A stretch of DNA of 64,000 bases. Source: Rubripirellula obstinata (GTDB taxonomy: Bacteria; Planctomycetota; Planctomycetia; Pirellulales; Pirellulaceae). Below, piece after piece: positions 34,565 through 42,520 of this stretch. Under the pieces are notes generated by a model, which searched no databases, was not told the origin of the DNA, and was given only the letters and a program-made list of their open reading frames with translations. The stretch is from NCBI RefSeq assembly GCF_001642955.1, contig NZ_LWSK01000009.1, positions 1 to 64,000 on the forward strand, written 5' to 3'. A program made the position numbers and the translations under genes. Each line of letters starts with the position of its first letter. Positions within the stretch are counted from its first letter, which is position 1.

Positions 34565-34601
34565 AAAACGCCGACGCCCCAATTTGGGACGCCGGCGTTT
34601 T
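34565..34601 (+). terminator. Intrinsic terminator after the Csp-like gene
   Basis: AAAACGCCG (34565-34573) pairs with CGGCGTTTT (34593-34601), with further inner pairs and a three-base loop. It is symmetric (A-tract and T-tract), so could act in both directions. The rest of 34602-34832 has a short stem (GCTGGC/GCCAGC near 34700) and no visible gene. Confidence 0.8.
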
Positions 34602-34832
34602 GCATGATTAGATCTTTTGTATCGGCGCGATTCAGAAGGCGGTGGGAAAGTGATTGACTTTTGTCGAAAGATCCGGTTCAATTCAGGAAGTATCCCATGC
34701 TGGCGAAGTAGCCAGCCGAATCTGTCGCTGCTCACGCGTGCCGCGTTCTAACCGAACCCCGCAACGTCTGACTGACCGAAGATCGTCTTTGGGAAGCTGA
34801 ATAAGCGTTACCTTGAGCAACGGAGTTCCGTC

Positions 34833-35381
34833 ATGCCACGCCCCAAACGTGCCAATGCTGAAGATGTGTCTGCATCTTTTGACGATTCTGGCAACATTCC
34901 TGACCAGCCAGTACCCAAAAAAGGACTGAACCGAAGGCGACGACCTTCTAGCAAACCGAAGGGACGGACGGTGTCAGCTGATACAGTCGACGCACTGAAG
35001 AAAATGGACGAGTCGATTGAAAAGGCCACTCGCCATCTGAAGAAGATGCCGGGATCACGCGAGCCAGATGCTCGCGCTTCCTTGAACAAAGTTCTTTGGC
35101 ATCCAGACTACTGCGACGAGCTTGAATCCTTCGATTTGTGCTTTCACGACGAAACAATCAAGGTTTGTTGTACGACCGAAGATCCGCTTCACGATCATAT
35201 CCGGCAAAGCTATCACGAGCTTGATAGCTACGACGTTTCTATGAGGCTCAAACTTTGCGCTTTCGTTCCGGATTTGATCATGGCGGCCAAATCCTCCGAA
35301 TTGAAGATCAAGCAGGCGGCCGACGATGTGATCGCGAGTATCGAACAGGCGATCGCGCAGACGACGGAGGTGGACGAATGA
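34833..35381 (+). CDS. Hypothetical protein with basic N-terminus
   Basis: 182 residues, ATG 34833 preceded by ACGGAG. The first 50 residues are basic and Pro/Ser-rich (KKGLNRRRRPSSKPKGR). A helical segment (TVDALKKMDESIEKATRHLKKM) and a mixed domain with three Cys (YCDELESFDLCFHDETIKVCC) follow, then a helical end (LKIKQAADDVIASIEQAI). No family recognised. It overlaps the next small gene by four bases, and the pair is bounded by strong hairpin terminators, so it forms its own two-gene unit. Confidence 0.6.
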   Translation: MPRPKRANAEDVSASFDDSGNIPDQPVPKKGLNRRRRPSSKPKGRTVSADTVDALKKMDESIEKATRHLKKMPGSREPDARASLNKVLWHPDYCDELESFDLCFHDETIKVCCTTEDPLHDHIRQSYHELDSYDVSMRLKLCAFVPDLIMAAKSSELKIKQAADDVIASIEQAIAQTTEVDE

Positions 35382-35509
35382 GTCGCGGGAAACGAACAAG
35401 AAAACGTCCGTCTGGCGATCGCAATGACGAAAACCGGGATGGTCGCTGGCTTAAGTTCTGGACAGCGATCCTTCACTTTGCCGCTGCGACGGTCAAGGCT
35501 TTGTTCTAA
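35378..35509 (+). CDS. Small basic peptide gene coupled to the upstream gene
   Basis: 43 residues from ATG 35378, overlapping the previous stop (ATGA). Arg/Lys-rich start (MSRGKRTRKRPSGDR) and an amphipathic or membrane-seeking end (LKFWTAILHFAAATVKALF). No family recognised. The overlap and shared terminator suggest it is translated with the upstream gene; a toxin-like peptide is possible but unproven. Confidence 0.5.
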   Translation: MSRGKRTRKRPSGDRNDENRDGRWLKFWTAILHFAAATVKALF

Positions 35510-35531
35510 ACAGCCGACCCGGCAAATGCAA

Positions 35532-35566
35532 AAACGCCGGTTAGCGTCATTCGCTAGCCGGCGTTT
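35532..35566 (+). terminator. Strong hairpin terminator
   Basis: AAACGCCGGTTAGCG (35532-35546) pairs with CGCTAGCCGGCGTTT (35552-35566), 15 bp with one wobble and a five-base loop. It lies 22 bases after the small gene and 32 bases before the convergent Pro-rich gene, so it may end transcription from both sides. Confidence 0.8.
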
Positions 35567-35598
35567 CGGTTTGCGCCTTTTCACTCAAAGGTTGTTGA

Positions 35599-36078
35599 TC
35601 AATCCTCCTCTTCCTCGTAGGTCGGCGGCCAGTCGTCGAGGATGCCGGGGTACTTGTACCAGTCTTCGCCCCAACTGCCGGGATGCACGACAGGGTAGTC
35701 GGGCATGCCGGGGTAGGCTTCGCCGGGGTGACCCGGTGGCAGGTTGTCGGGGTAAGAGTGACCGGGCGGCACGTGGTACGGATGGTCGGGCGGCAACCGT
35801 GGCCAGATGTGCGGCGGCAACGGGGCGTTGATGATGACCGGCGGCTCGGGCTGCGGCGGCCAGAAGTGTTCTTCGGGCCACCATGGTGGGCGTGGGCCGA
35901 AATCGGGGGTGCCCGGTGGGTAATCGTCAGGCCACACCGGCGGTTTTGGTTCCGGCGGTGGTGTCAGGATGATCGGGCCGTCGCGTTCCGGTGGTTCGTA
36001 GGGTGGCTCGTCTGCCGGCGGATCGAACGGTGGCACGAACGGGTACGGCGGCATGTTGGGTTCGTAGGGTCCGGGCAT
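35599..36078 (-). CDS. Pro-rich low-complexity protein coupled to a radical SAM gene
   Basis: About 159 residues from ATG 36078, which shares a base with the stop of the radical SAM gene (TAATG). Roughly a third of the residues are Pro, with many Tyr, Trp, Glu and Asp (PPYPFVPPFDPP, PPWWPEEHFWPP, DHPYHVPPGHSYP). It ends in an acidic tail (YEEEED). No signal peptide, Cys or globular motif is visible. Similar Pro/Tyr-rich proteins occur as structural or spore-coat-like polypeptides. Tight coupling to a radical SAM enzyme raises the idea that it is that enzyme's substrate. It is the last - strand gene of the phage/glycosyltransferase cluster. Confidence 0.6.
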   Translation of the reverse strand: MPGPYEPNMPPYPFVPPFDPPADEPPYEPPERDGPIILTPPPEPKPPVWPDDYPPGTPDFGPRPPWWPEEHFWPPQPEPPVIINAPLPPHIWPRLPPDHPYHVPPGHSYPDNLPPGHPGEAYPGMPDYPVVHPGSWGEDWYKYPGILDDWPPTYEEEED

Positions 36079-36890
36079 TATTCGGCAGTCCTTTGCAGCG
36101 GGTTGGGGTGGACGAAGGCGGTGCGTTTGCTCGGGCAAAGGCCGCACTGTGGGATGGCTTTGGTTTCGATGAAGGTGCGAAGTTCATCGTCGGTGGCGGC
36201 GGGCGTGATCGCCTTGTAGTCGCGGAAGAGTTGCCACTGCGGGAGATCTCGCAGGTTGAGCTTGGCTTCGAGTTGAGCGAAGTAGGCGAGCGCGGGGCAC
36301 TTCCACAACATGCCGCGGTGAAGCTGTGTGCAAGTCTTCTGCATGCAGACTTTGAACGCGGCATCCGGTTTGGAATCGAACGGCATCGGTTTGCCGTTCT
36401 CGACTTTGTATTGCCGCATCCAACCGCGATGCGATTGGCGGATCTTGATTTGGATGCCGGGGTGTTGTTCTCGCCATTTCCAGACGAGTCGCTTTACTTC
36501 GCGGAATCGTTTGACGTAGTCGTCGTGGGTTCCGTGCTGGCTGACTTCTAGCCGGCATTTGGTGTCGACCAGAACCGCCGGCAACTCGGGTAAGCGATGC
36601 AGAAAGAAGCCGTTCGTGACCAGCATCAAGTTGCTGTCGGACCAATATTGTCTTGCGAGCCGAATGTGCTGAATGATTTGCGGGTTCAGCAGTGGTTCGC
36701 CGCCGAGTAACGCGAAGCGACGTGGCTTCAATCGGTGCGACCACTTCGCGTAGTCAGCTTCGGCGTCTTCGATCGTCGGCAACTTGCCGGCGACGTGGAA
36801 GTTCGAGTAGTGGCTGCATTGTTGGCACGATAGGTTGCAACCATGGGCCACGTGATATTCAAGTGCCGGCAACGGCAGTCGCTCGTCCAT
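36078..36890 (-). CDS. Radical SAM enzyme
   Basis: 270 residues. ATG 36890 is preferred because GGAGGG sits eight bases upstream; a GTG at 36899 is too close to it. The radical SAM cluster motif CxxxCxxC is seen near the N-terminus in HGCNLSCQQCSHYS, followed by GGEPLLN, the SAM-binding GGEP motif. Extra Cys residues toward the C-terminus (KVCMQKTCTQ, LWKCPAL, CGLCPSK) may hold an auxiliary cluster, as in SPASM/twitch enzymes. Such enzymes modify peptides, sugars or other substrates by radical chemistry. It lies at the end of a run of glycosyltransferase genes and overlaps both neighbours. Confidence 0.85.
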   Translation of the reverse strand: MDERLPLPALEYHVAHGCNLSCQQCSHYSNFHVAGKLPTIEDAEADYAKWSHRLKPRRFALLGGEPLLNPQIIQHIRLARQYWSDSNLMLVTNGFFLHRLPELPAVLVDTKCRLEVSQHGTHDDYVKRFREVKRLVWKWREQHPGIQIKIRQSHRGWMRQYKVENGKPMPFDSKPDAAFKVCMQKTCTQLHRGMLWKCPALAYFAQLEAKLNLRDLPQWQLFRDYKAITPAATDDELRTFIETKAIPQCGLCPSKRTAFVHPNPLQRTAE

Positions 36891-37899
36891 GAGCAGCACC
36901 CTCCGTGATACGAAGTCGGAAGCGGCGGGCGTTCACGCCGAGGCGAAGCAGAAAACGCGTTAGCACGAGGTGCGACGATGCGGTTTCGGCGTGCGAAAGT
37001 AAACGCGGATCCAGACGAAACGATTCGTGCGACCAATCGCCGGTCACGATCAGGTCTGGATAAACGGCCAGCAGGTTGGCGGCGTGGCGCGGAGTGAAGA
37101 CCGGGCCGATGTCATGTTCGCCCGGCGGTTGCTTGCCCCAGTCGCGGATCAAGGCTTTCGCTTTGGCGTCGCCGGGGAATGGCAACTCCGGCGGGTCGAA
37201 GCGTCGCCACCGGCAAGGCTTCATGTATGGCTTGCTCTTGCCGATGAAGTGGTAGATGTACGACTGCATCACCGGGTTGGCCGCCCACTCGGGATTCTGC
37301 TGGACGCTGACATTGAAGTCGCCCGGCAGGAAGTTGATGTAACCAGCGTGATCGTTGAACAACTGATTAATGATCAACGATTCGTCGGTCGCCTGGTCGT
37401 TGGCTCCCCAGGTCGGAATCAAGTGCCGGATGATGCGGTCAAACATCGGTTCGTACATCGCGGTTTCGTACAGGTACAAACCGCCGTTGGGATGGAGCCA
37501 AGTGAACGCGGGCTGTAGACCACAACGCGTTGCCCAGATCGCGTGAGCACGTCGTTGCCAACCGCCGTCGTCGATTCGGTTCAACGCACATTGTCGCTCG
37601 GCCACCAAACCGAATTGCTTGGGTCCGACCAACTCGAACGGCGACGGACAATCCGATCGGATCAGCATGTCGTTGTCGAGTTGCAGCACATGGGCGTCGC
37701 CAAACATCCGCCGCACATGCTTGCAGACAAACATCTTCTGCCAGAACGGATGCACCGGATGCAAATTGCGGTCGATCCACAACAGTTCTGCACCCCACCG
37801 TTCTGCCGCGGCCTCGTAGCTCGCTCGCACGTTCTTCGGAGCACGCCGCGGCGGTAGGTCCAACACCGCGATGACTTTGGTGGGCGACTTCATTTCCAT
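36859..37899 (-). CDS. Glycosyltransferase-like protein (GT-A fold)
   Basis: 346 residues, ATG 37899 (ATG 37893 is also possible and overlaps the previous stop). An N-terminal Rossmann-like part (VIAVLDLPPRRAPKN) leads to HVLQLDNDMLIRSD, with DND as a DxD-type metal/nucleotide-sugar motif. FTWLHPNGGLYLYE then resembles the acceptor/donor loop of GT8-like enzymes. C-terminal residues after about 230 have no clear match. It would transfer a sugar from a nucleotide donor; sugar and acceptor are unknown. It overlaps the radical SAM gene by about 30 bases. Confidence 0.65.
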   Translation of the reverse strand: MEMKSPTKVIAVLDLPPRRAPKNVRASYEAAAERWGAELLWIDRNLHPVHPFWQKMFVCKHVRRMFGDAHVLQLDNDMLIRSDCPSPFELVGPKQFGLVAERQCALNRIDDGGWQRRAHAIWATRCGLQPAFTWLHPNGGLYLYETAMYEPMFDRIIRHLIPTWGANDQATDESLIINQLFNDHAGYINFLPGDFNVSVQQNPEWAANPVMQSYIYHFIGKSKPYMKPCRWRRFDPPELPFPGDAKAKALIRDWGKQPPGEHDIGPVFTPRHAANLLAVYPDLIVTGDWSHESFRLDPRLLSHAETASSHLVLTRFLLRLGVNARRFRLRITEGAAHGRATAVAGT

Positions 37900-38603
37900 A
37901 CAACTCTTTCCAATCCGTGTTTGCGAAGGCTGGCTTTCAGGAACTCCGGCCGCCGGCGCTGATAGCCGGGCGGATCAACGTGTTCGTGTTTGAACGAATG
38001 GTCGATGTCACACGCGACGTTGACGCCAGCGAGTTTGCATCGCCAGAAGAAGTCCCAGTGTTCTTCGACTTTTAGTGACTCGTCCCAGCGGATCGCTTGC
38101 AAGATGTCTCGGTAGGCAACGAAGCAATTGCCGACGTAGTGACACCAACGAATGCTTCCGCGACGTTTGTAGTTGCCGTGCGGGATGCGAAGCACCTTGT
38201 TCGCGACGCTCATCATCTTGGGACGTTCTTGTTGATTGCTCAGTGCCGCCAGCAAGTCGATGTCGTGATGTCGGTTCAGCTTGCGGACCAATTCCGGCAA
38301 CCGTGTTTCCGCCGTCACTAAATGATCGTCGTCGGTGAACACCACGATCGGCGTGTCGCCGGCGTCCAGCAATTGGTTTCGCCCGGCTGATAACCCGATG
38401 TCGTAGTCGGTTTCAATCAGTCGATCGACCAATGCCGCTTCATCGGGGCAATTCGTCGAGAACCGCAACTCCGGTTTGCCGTCGTCGAGCACGTGGATCA
38501 ACGGTCGATCGCCGCCGTAGTGCCGATGGATGCTGCGGACCAGTGCTGCGCAACACTGTGGCCGATGGATTGTCTTGACGCAAAAGGTGACTTGATCACG
38601 CAC
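37890..38603 (-). CDS. Family 2-like glycosyltransferase
   Basis: About 237 residues from GTG 38603, which has GGAGG eight bases upstream and overlaps the preceding stop; the longer frame to 38750 lies inside the neighbour. The N-terminus (VTFCVKTIHRPQCCAALVRSI) starts a GT-A fold, VVFTDDDHLV is the DxD-type metal motif, and ESLKVEEHWDFFWRCKLAG contains the ED-like acceptor motif. It is a diverged paralogue of the next gene (38596-39339), with collinear motifs and a similar C-terminus (FLKASLRKHGLERV / YRSMGLRKHGFHSM). Confidence 0.75.
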   Translation of the reverse strand: MRDQVTFCVKTIHRPQCCAALVRSIHRHYGGDRPLIHVLDDGKPELRFSTNCPDEAALVDRLIETDYDIGLSAGRNQLLDAGDTPIVVFTDDDHLVTAETRLPELVRKLNRHHDIDLLAALSNQQERPKMMSVANKVLRIPHGNYKRRGSIRWCHYVGNCFVAYRDILQAIRWDESLKVEEHWDFFWRCKLAGVNVACDIDHSFKHEHVDPPGYQRRRPEFLKASLRKHGLERVVWK

Positions 38604-39339
38604 GGACAATACCTCCGCCGGGATAGCGCATCGAATGAAAACCGTGTTTGCGAAGCCCCATCGAGCGGTATTTGGCTCGCTTTCGGAGCCGCCGGTAGTC
38701 TTCGGATTCGACGTGAGCGTGTTTGACGAAGCAATCGCCGGCGACCGCAACTTTCAGTTCCGCGAGCTTGGCTCGATAGAAGAACTCCCAGTGCTCGAAC
38801 GTCTTAATCTCCTCGTCCCATCGCAGCGTGCGGATGGTTTTGGTGCGGGCGAGAAACGCATTGGATGACATGTCGCACCAAGCGACGTAGCCGTTTCGTC
38901 GTGTCTCGCCGCGGTGGATCCAGATCCGCTTGCCGTTCATCAGCCTGGACAGCATCGTCGGTCGGCCACCACTACCTTGGCGAACGCCGAGGATGTCGGT
39001 TTCGTTCGGGTCGAACCGATCGCAAAGTCGATCAAGGTTAAAATTCCCGGTGATGACGTGGTCATCGTCGAGCAAGAACATGTGTTCGGTTCGTACGGCG
39101 TCAACGGCGATGTTGCGCCCCACTCCAACCCCAACATCGACGCGGGCCAATTGGATGACCTGGCACTTTGCGGCGGTCTCCGGGTACGCGGGCAGAAAAC
39201 GACGGTCGGGCTGCCCATCGTCGACAACGATGATCTTGGGAGCGGCGATGTGCTTGCAGAGCGACTCGACCAGCCGGTGGCACGACCAAGGTCGATGGAT
39301 GGTCTTGATGCAGAACGTGATGTCGGAGAGTTGGACCAC
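38596..39339 (-). CDS. Family 2-like glycosyltransferase
   Basis: 247 residues, GTG start at 39339. Motifs parallel the paralogue downstream: ITFCIKTIHRPWSCHRLVESL at the N-terminus, MFLLDDDHVI as DDD metal motif, and EEIKTFEHWEFFYRAKLAEL in the acceptor region. GT2-like enzymes of this kind add sugars to proteins, lipids or glycans using a nucleotide-sugar donor. It lies four bases after the nucleotidyltransferase-like gene in a continuous - strand operon. Confidence 0.75.
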   Translation of the reverse strand: MVQLSDITFCIKTIHRPWSCHRLVESLCKHIAAPKIIVVDDGQPDRRFLPAYPETAAKCQVIQLARVDVGVGVGRNIAVDAVRTEHMFLLDDDHVITGNFNLDRLCDRFDPNETDILGVRQGSGGRPTMLSRLMNGKRIWIHRGETRRNGYVAWCDMSSNAFLARTKTIRTLRWDEEIKTFEHWEFFYRAKLAELKVAVAGDCFVKHAHVESEDYRRLRKRAKYRSMGLRKHGFHSMRYPGGGIVRA

Positions 39340-39343
39340 AGCT

Positions 39344-39790
39344 TCACCAAATGTTGAGGATTTGCCGACCGATTCTCATCACGTGCCGGTAGTCTTTCGG
39401 CCGGCCCGCGTGCAACTTGCTTCGCAGCAACACTTTCAGCGGCGGCAGTCGCCCATATCGAGACTGCGTCGAGACCCAATAAAGCGGTTCAAAGTCGGCG
39501 TCGGTGTGACCGCTCGGCCGGCTGATGATGTCCATGTGCGGCGTGCAATGAATCCGAGCGGACTGGCAGGGCGGATCGGCTTCGGGATGATCTCGGAACA
39601 AGATCTCATGCGGGCCAGCAATCTCGCGTACCGCGTCTTTCCAACCCTCGTTACCCAAGGACGGATCGAGCCATAGATCAGTGTCTGGACTACCGAAGCT
39701 GAAGCCGTGGACTTGGAACGCGAACGTTCCAAATAACAGGTATCGTGCTCGGATACGACCAAGCACACCGCCAACGTCAGAACTGATCAT
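39344..39790 (-). CDS. Nucleotidyltransferase-fold protein
   Basis: 148 residues. YLLFGTFAFQVHGFSFGSPDTDLWLDPS fits the nucleotidyltransferase signature (G(S/T).A...HG....T.D.D(L/I)), with the Asp pair that binds metal. The C-terminal part includes LKVLLRSKLHAGRPKDYRHV, the K.....R.KD.. pattern common in small NTase-like proteins. Whether it is catalytic is unclear. Its placement amid glycosyltransferases suggests a role in sugar-nucleotide or acceptor handling. It overlaps the upstream glycosyltransferase by four bases. Confidence 0.6.
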   Translation of the reverse strand: MISSDVGGVLGRIRARYLLFGTFAFQVHGFSFGSPDTDLWLDPSLGNEGWKDAVREIAGPHEILFRDHPEADPPCQSARIHCTPHMDIISRPSGHTDADFEPLYWVSTQSRYGRLPPLKVLLRSKLHAGRPKDYRHVMRIGRQILNIW

Positions 39791-40503
39791 CGAACAACGT
39801 CTCCGTGATTTTCAGCGACGCCAGTTTCCCACCAACGTTTGAGGAACTCTTCCGGCACCGATCCATCGGGCTGCACCAATCGCAGAACGTGGCGATGGTG
39901 CGTGATCCGGATCGCGGAATAGTGGCGGACTTGATCGCGAGCCCGACAGTTCCATTCGGCCGGCAGGACGTACGACGGAACGGCGTGCAAAAGCAAGGAC
40001 CGCGTTAGCAAGATTTCATCGTTGCCTCCGTGATAACGTCGTCGCCAGAATGCCAGAGCATCGAGGACGCGTTGGCACTTCCGAAGCATGACGACGCCGG
40101 AGTTCATGGACGGAACGCCACAAATTCGAGTCTTGTCGCATCGCCGCGAGATGCCGTGAACGTACGTGGCCTCGTAGCCGAACTGATCCGTCAATAATCC
40201 GGCGGGTTCAATCGCCGATGGATGTAAAACGACCGTGTCAGCGTCGAGATAGACCGTGCGATCAAACGGCAACCAAGGGATGAACCGTGGCTTGACGTGG
40301 TACCCGCCCGTTGCTGACACCTCGAAGCGATACTCGACACTCGGGCAAGCATCCGCCGGTTGGTTGGTGAACAACGCGACCGGGACATCCGGACAATGAT
40401 GCCGCAGGGAGGCGATGGATCGGCGAAGTTGCCAAAGCGACTTGCCGCCGATCGCGATGTACATCACGCCGAGGTCTTCGGTTGGCTTGGGGTGGTCGCT
40501 CAT
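39787..40503 (-). CDS. Glycosyltransferase family 8-like protein
   Basis: 238 residues. YIAIGGKSLWQLRRSIASLRHHCPDVPVALFTNQ is the N-terminal nucleotide-sugar half. Next, FDRTVYLDADTVVLHP holds the DAD metal motif in its classical GT8 setting, and GVPSMNSGVVMLRK is the N.GV(M/V) acceptor motif. The C-terminal third is shorter than in full GT8 proteins. It overlaps both neighbours by four bases (ATGA), so the cluster is translated as one operon. Confidence 0.75.
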   Translation of the reverse strand: MSDHPKPTEDLGVMYIAIGGKSLWQLRRSIASLRHHCPDVPVALFTNQPADACPSVEYRFEVSATGGYHVKPRFIPWLPFDRTVYLDADTVVLHPSAIEPAGLLTDQFGYEATYVHGISRRCDKTRICGVPSMNSGVVMLRKCQRVLDALAFWRRRYHGGNDEILLTRSLLLHAVPSYVLPAEWNCRARDQVRHYSAIRITHHRHVLRLVQPDGSVPEEFLKRWWETGVAENHGDVVR

Positions 40504-41879
40504 CCGTGTTTGCGTAGGTCCGGATTGACGTGGTCGATGGCCGATGCGATCTCCTCTTCGGTGGGCTCAATACCGAGGAACTCGATCAGGTTCTTGATGA
40601 CTTCTTCGGGGTACGTGGTCAGCTCGGCGAATTCGATGCGGAAGACCGGCACGTCGGGGTGAGCGGCGATGAAGGCGTCGCGATGCTCAAGCAGACTGCG
40701 TTGGAGTTCTTCGCATTGCTCGTCGGTCGCGGCAAACCACTGACCGCGATGTTTTTCGGATCGGCTTTGCAGTGATCGGATCGACGCTTCGATGTCGCGA
40801 TCGACACTGACGATGCGGAGTGAATCGCCCAGGCCGGCGTGAAGGTGTTCGACGAAGCGGCAGAGGTGCGGGTACTTCGCTCCGGCGACGGTTTTGTCGC
40901 GGTTCGCTTCGGCTTTGCGGGTGACGATCCAGGATTTGAGCTTTTGAGTGAGCTGTTCGTCCGACATGACAGGATCGACCGCCGGGAAACGCATCGCCTT
41001 TTCGCAAAGTTGGGCGAGTCCGACGGCTTCACCGCCACCGGTGGGTTCGTAGCCCGAGAGTTGGTTGCCCATGTGGACGCCGAGGTGGTGCATGACCATC
41101 GCGACGCAGGATGTGCCCGATCGGTGCGGGCCGAGGACTGCGAAGAATGGGGCGTCCGAATGGTCGGCGTTGCGGGCGTCGTTGAAGAAACGGGTTTGTT
41201 CCCACTTGCGTCCGCAGATGTTCGATTTGGTTGGCAATTGACCGACCAGCCAACGGTCGGGCGTGTAGACCGCGATGGATTCTTTGTCGACGTTCTTGCC
41301 TTGAACGAGGGCTTGGTAGCGACGCTGGGTGAGACGGCCGAGATGGTGGTCGATGTGATGTTTGGTGTGCCAATCGTTCCAGTGAAGATGCCGGTACAGA
41401 GCCTTCATGTTCTCGCGACCGCGGACCATGAACGCATGGGTGCGATTGACGTTGTAAGGTCGGTAAACGCGATCGCTAATTCTTTGCGGCGGATGTTTGC
41501 CGGCGTACAGGTGTTGTCCGCCGAGGTAGGCCAGTCCCCAGTCGGCCGGGAGTTCGTTGACGTAGGCTTGGACAGCGTCAGGAAAATCATCGACGAAGCC
41601 CGCGTCGTCTTCAAACACGACGTACGAGTCGATGCCTTCGAGCAGACACTTTTCCAGAATCAAACAATGCGATCGGTAACATCCCCACGCCCCGTTGCCG
41701 GCTTTCCATTGCGGTGGCGTTGCACAGCGGCGACCGTCGATCGCGGCGAAGCGTTCGGGCTGCGGGAACGGCCATGGCTTGGGGAGTTGGCCGAGCCAAT
41801 CTTTGAGACGATCGTCGCGGCGGTCGAGGTTGATCAGGAAGCACCGCTCGATAATCTTGTTTTCACGCACGATCGTCAT
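40500..41879 (-). CDS. GT25 glycosyltransferase fused to a sulfotransferase-like domain
   Basis: 459 residues from ATG 41879; the frame is open to 42032 but that overlaps the upstream gene. Residues 10-190 match family GT25 (LPS-type galactosyltransferase): CFLINLDRRDDRL, GAWGCYRSHCLILEKCL, and YVVFEDDAGFVDDF with its EDD metal motif. Residues 245-455 begin PFFAVLGPHRSGTSCVAMVM, a P-loop-like PAPS-binding motif of sulfotransferases, with later helices and an ends-in-His tail (NPDLRKHG). One protein could therefore add and sulfate a sugar. It lies in the glycosyltransferase run beside the Ser-rich protein gene. Confidence 0.8.
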   Translation of the reverse strand: MTIVRENKIIERCFLINLDRRDDRLKDWLGQLPKPWPFPQPERFAAIDGRRCATPPQWKAGNGAWGCYRSHCLILEKCLLEGIDSYVVFEDDAGFVDDFPDAVQAYVNELPADWGLAYLGGQHLYAGKHPPQRISDRVYRPYNVNRTHAFMVRGRENMKALYRHLHWNDWHTKHHIDHHLGRLTQRRYQALVQGKNVDKESIAVYTPDRWLVGQLPTKSNICGRKWEQTRFFNDARNADHSDAPFFAVLGPHRSGTSCVAMVMHHLGVHMGNQLSGYEPTGGGEAVGLAQLCEKAMRFPAVDPVMSDEQLTQKLKSWIVTRKAEANRDKTVAGAKYPHLCRFVEHLHAGLGDSLRIVSVDRDIEASIRSLQSRSEKHRGQWFAATDEQCEELQRSLLEHRDAFIAAHPDVPVFRIEFAELTTYPEEVIKNLIEFLGIEPTEEEIASAIDHVNPDLRKHG

Positions 41880-42423
41880 CGTCCTCTGGCTCGGGTGCCC
41901 CTTCGGGGAACTTGCGTTGGAACTTTCGGATGGCGGTTTGGACGAGTGACTTGGCGACAACGCGGGTGAACCTTCCATGGGGCATGCCTCGGGCTTCGGC
42001 CTCTTCGAGAAGCCAATCGGTGATGGTGTCAATGTTCCGGAGGCATCCTTCGACGCCCCAATCGTTCATCGTCTCAACGCGGGATTCGCAGTTGCACGAG
42101 TCGGATGGCTTGGCGAACCACGCGAGCATCTTCTTGAGTTCGTTACCCGGCCCAGGACGGAAGTCCGCGATCTTGAGCGTCGCCGGCATCTCGTCGCGAT
42201 CGGGCAGGTAGTTCGCCAACATCGCTTCGAGTTCGACCACGTCTTTCTTGCGACGCCGTCGATTGACCAGTGCCATGCCGATCGTGACGACATTGATCGC
42301 TCGCGGGTTGGTTTCGTTTTGACAGGCGTTGCAAGCGGCCGGCGATGTTCGCACCGTGCAACCGGCTATGCCGGCGGCGACTTCGCATTGGTTGTCGTCG
42401 CCGAGGTGTGGACAATGAATCAT
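41863..42423 (-). CDS. Cys-rich hypothetical protein in the glycosyltransferase cluster
   Basis: About 186 residues from ATG 42423. The N-terminus has a Cys set (IHCPHLGDDNQCEVAAG, GCTVRTSPAACNACQN) that could bind zinc or an iron-sulfur cluster. A helical middle part (DVVELEAMLANYLPD) is followed by CNCESR, DTITDWLLEEAEARGMP and an acidic end (PEPEDDDD). No family recognised. Its last 17 bases overlap the GT25-sulfotransferase start. It is the first - strand gene of the glycosyltransferase cluster and may be an accessory protein of that set. Confidence 0.6.
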   Translation of the reverse strand: MIHCPHLGDDNQCEVAAGIAGCTVRTSPAACNACQNETNPRAINVVTIGMALVNRRRRKKDVVELEAMLANYLPDRDEMPATLKIADFRPGPGNELKKMLAWFAKPSDSCNCESRVETMNDWGVEGCLRNIDTITDWLLEEAEARGMPHGRFTRVVAKSLVQTAIRKFQRKFPEGAPEPEDDDDRA

Positions 42424-42472
42424 GACAACACGGATTCCGAAGAACGGATACACTCACAACCGTACGAGCAAC

Positions 42473-42510
42473 AAGAACCAAGAACCAAGAACCAAGAACC
42501 AAGAACCAAG
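42473..42510. repeat. Heptanucleotide tandem repeat (AAGAACC)n
   Basis: Five perfect copies of AAGAACC (42473-42507) plus a partial AAG. It lies in the divergent promoter region between the Cys-rich gene (start 42423, -) and the VOC gene (start 42521, +), 10 bases before the latter's start. Copy number may vary by slipped-strand mispairing. Confidence 0.8.
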
Positions 42511-42520
42511 ATGATTGACT

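Noticed and set aside
38604-38750. Longer N-terminus for the GT2-like gene at 37890
   Set aside because: It would lie inside the upstream gene; GTG 38603 has a good ribosome binding site and its product aligns with the paralogue's start.
40839-41969. 376-codon + strand frame opposite the GT25-sulfotransferase gene
   Set aside because: The - strand frame has GT25 and P-loop motifs and overlaps its neighbours as in an operon; the + frame is a shadow.
42473-42510. Heptamer array considered as a CRISPR
   Set aside because: Seven-base units without spacers; no cas genes nearby. It is a simple tandem repeat.
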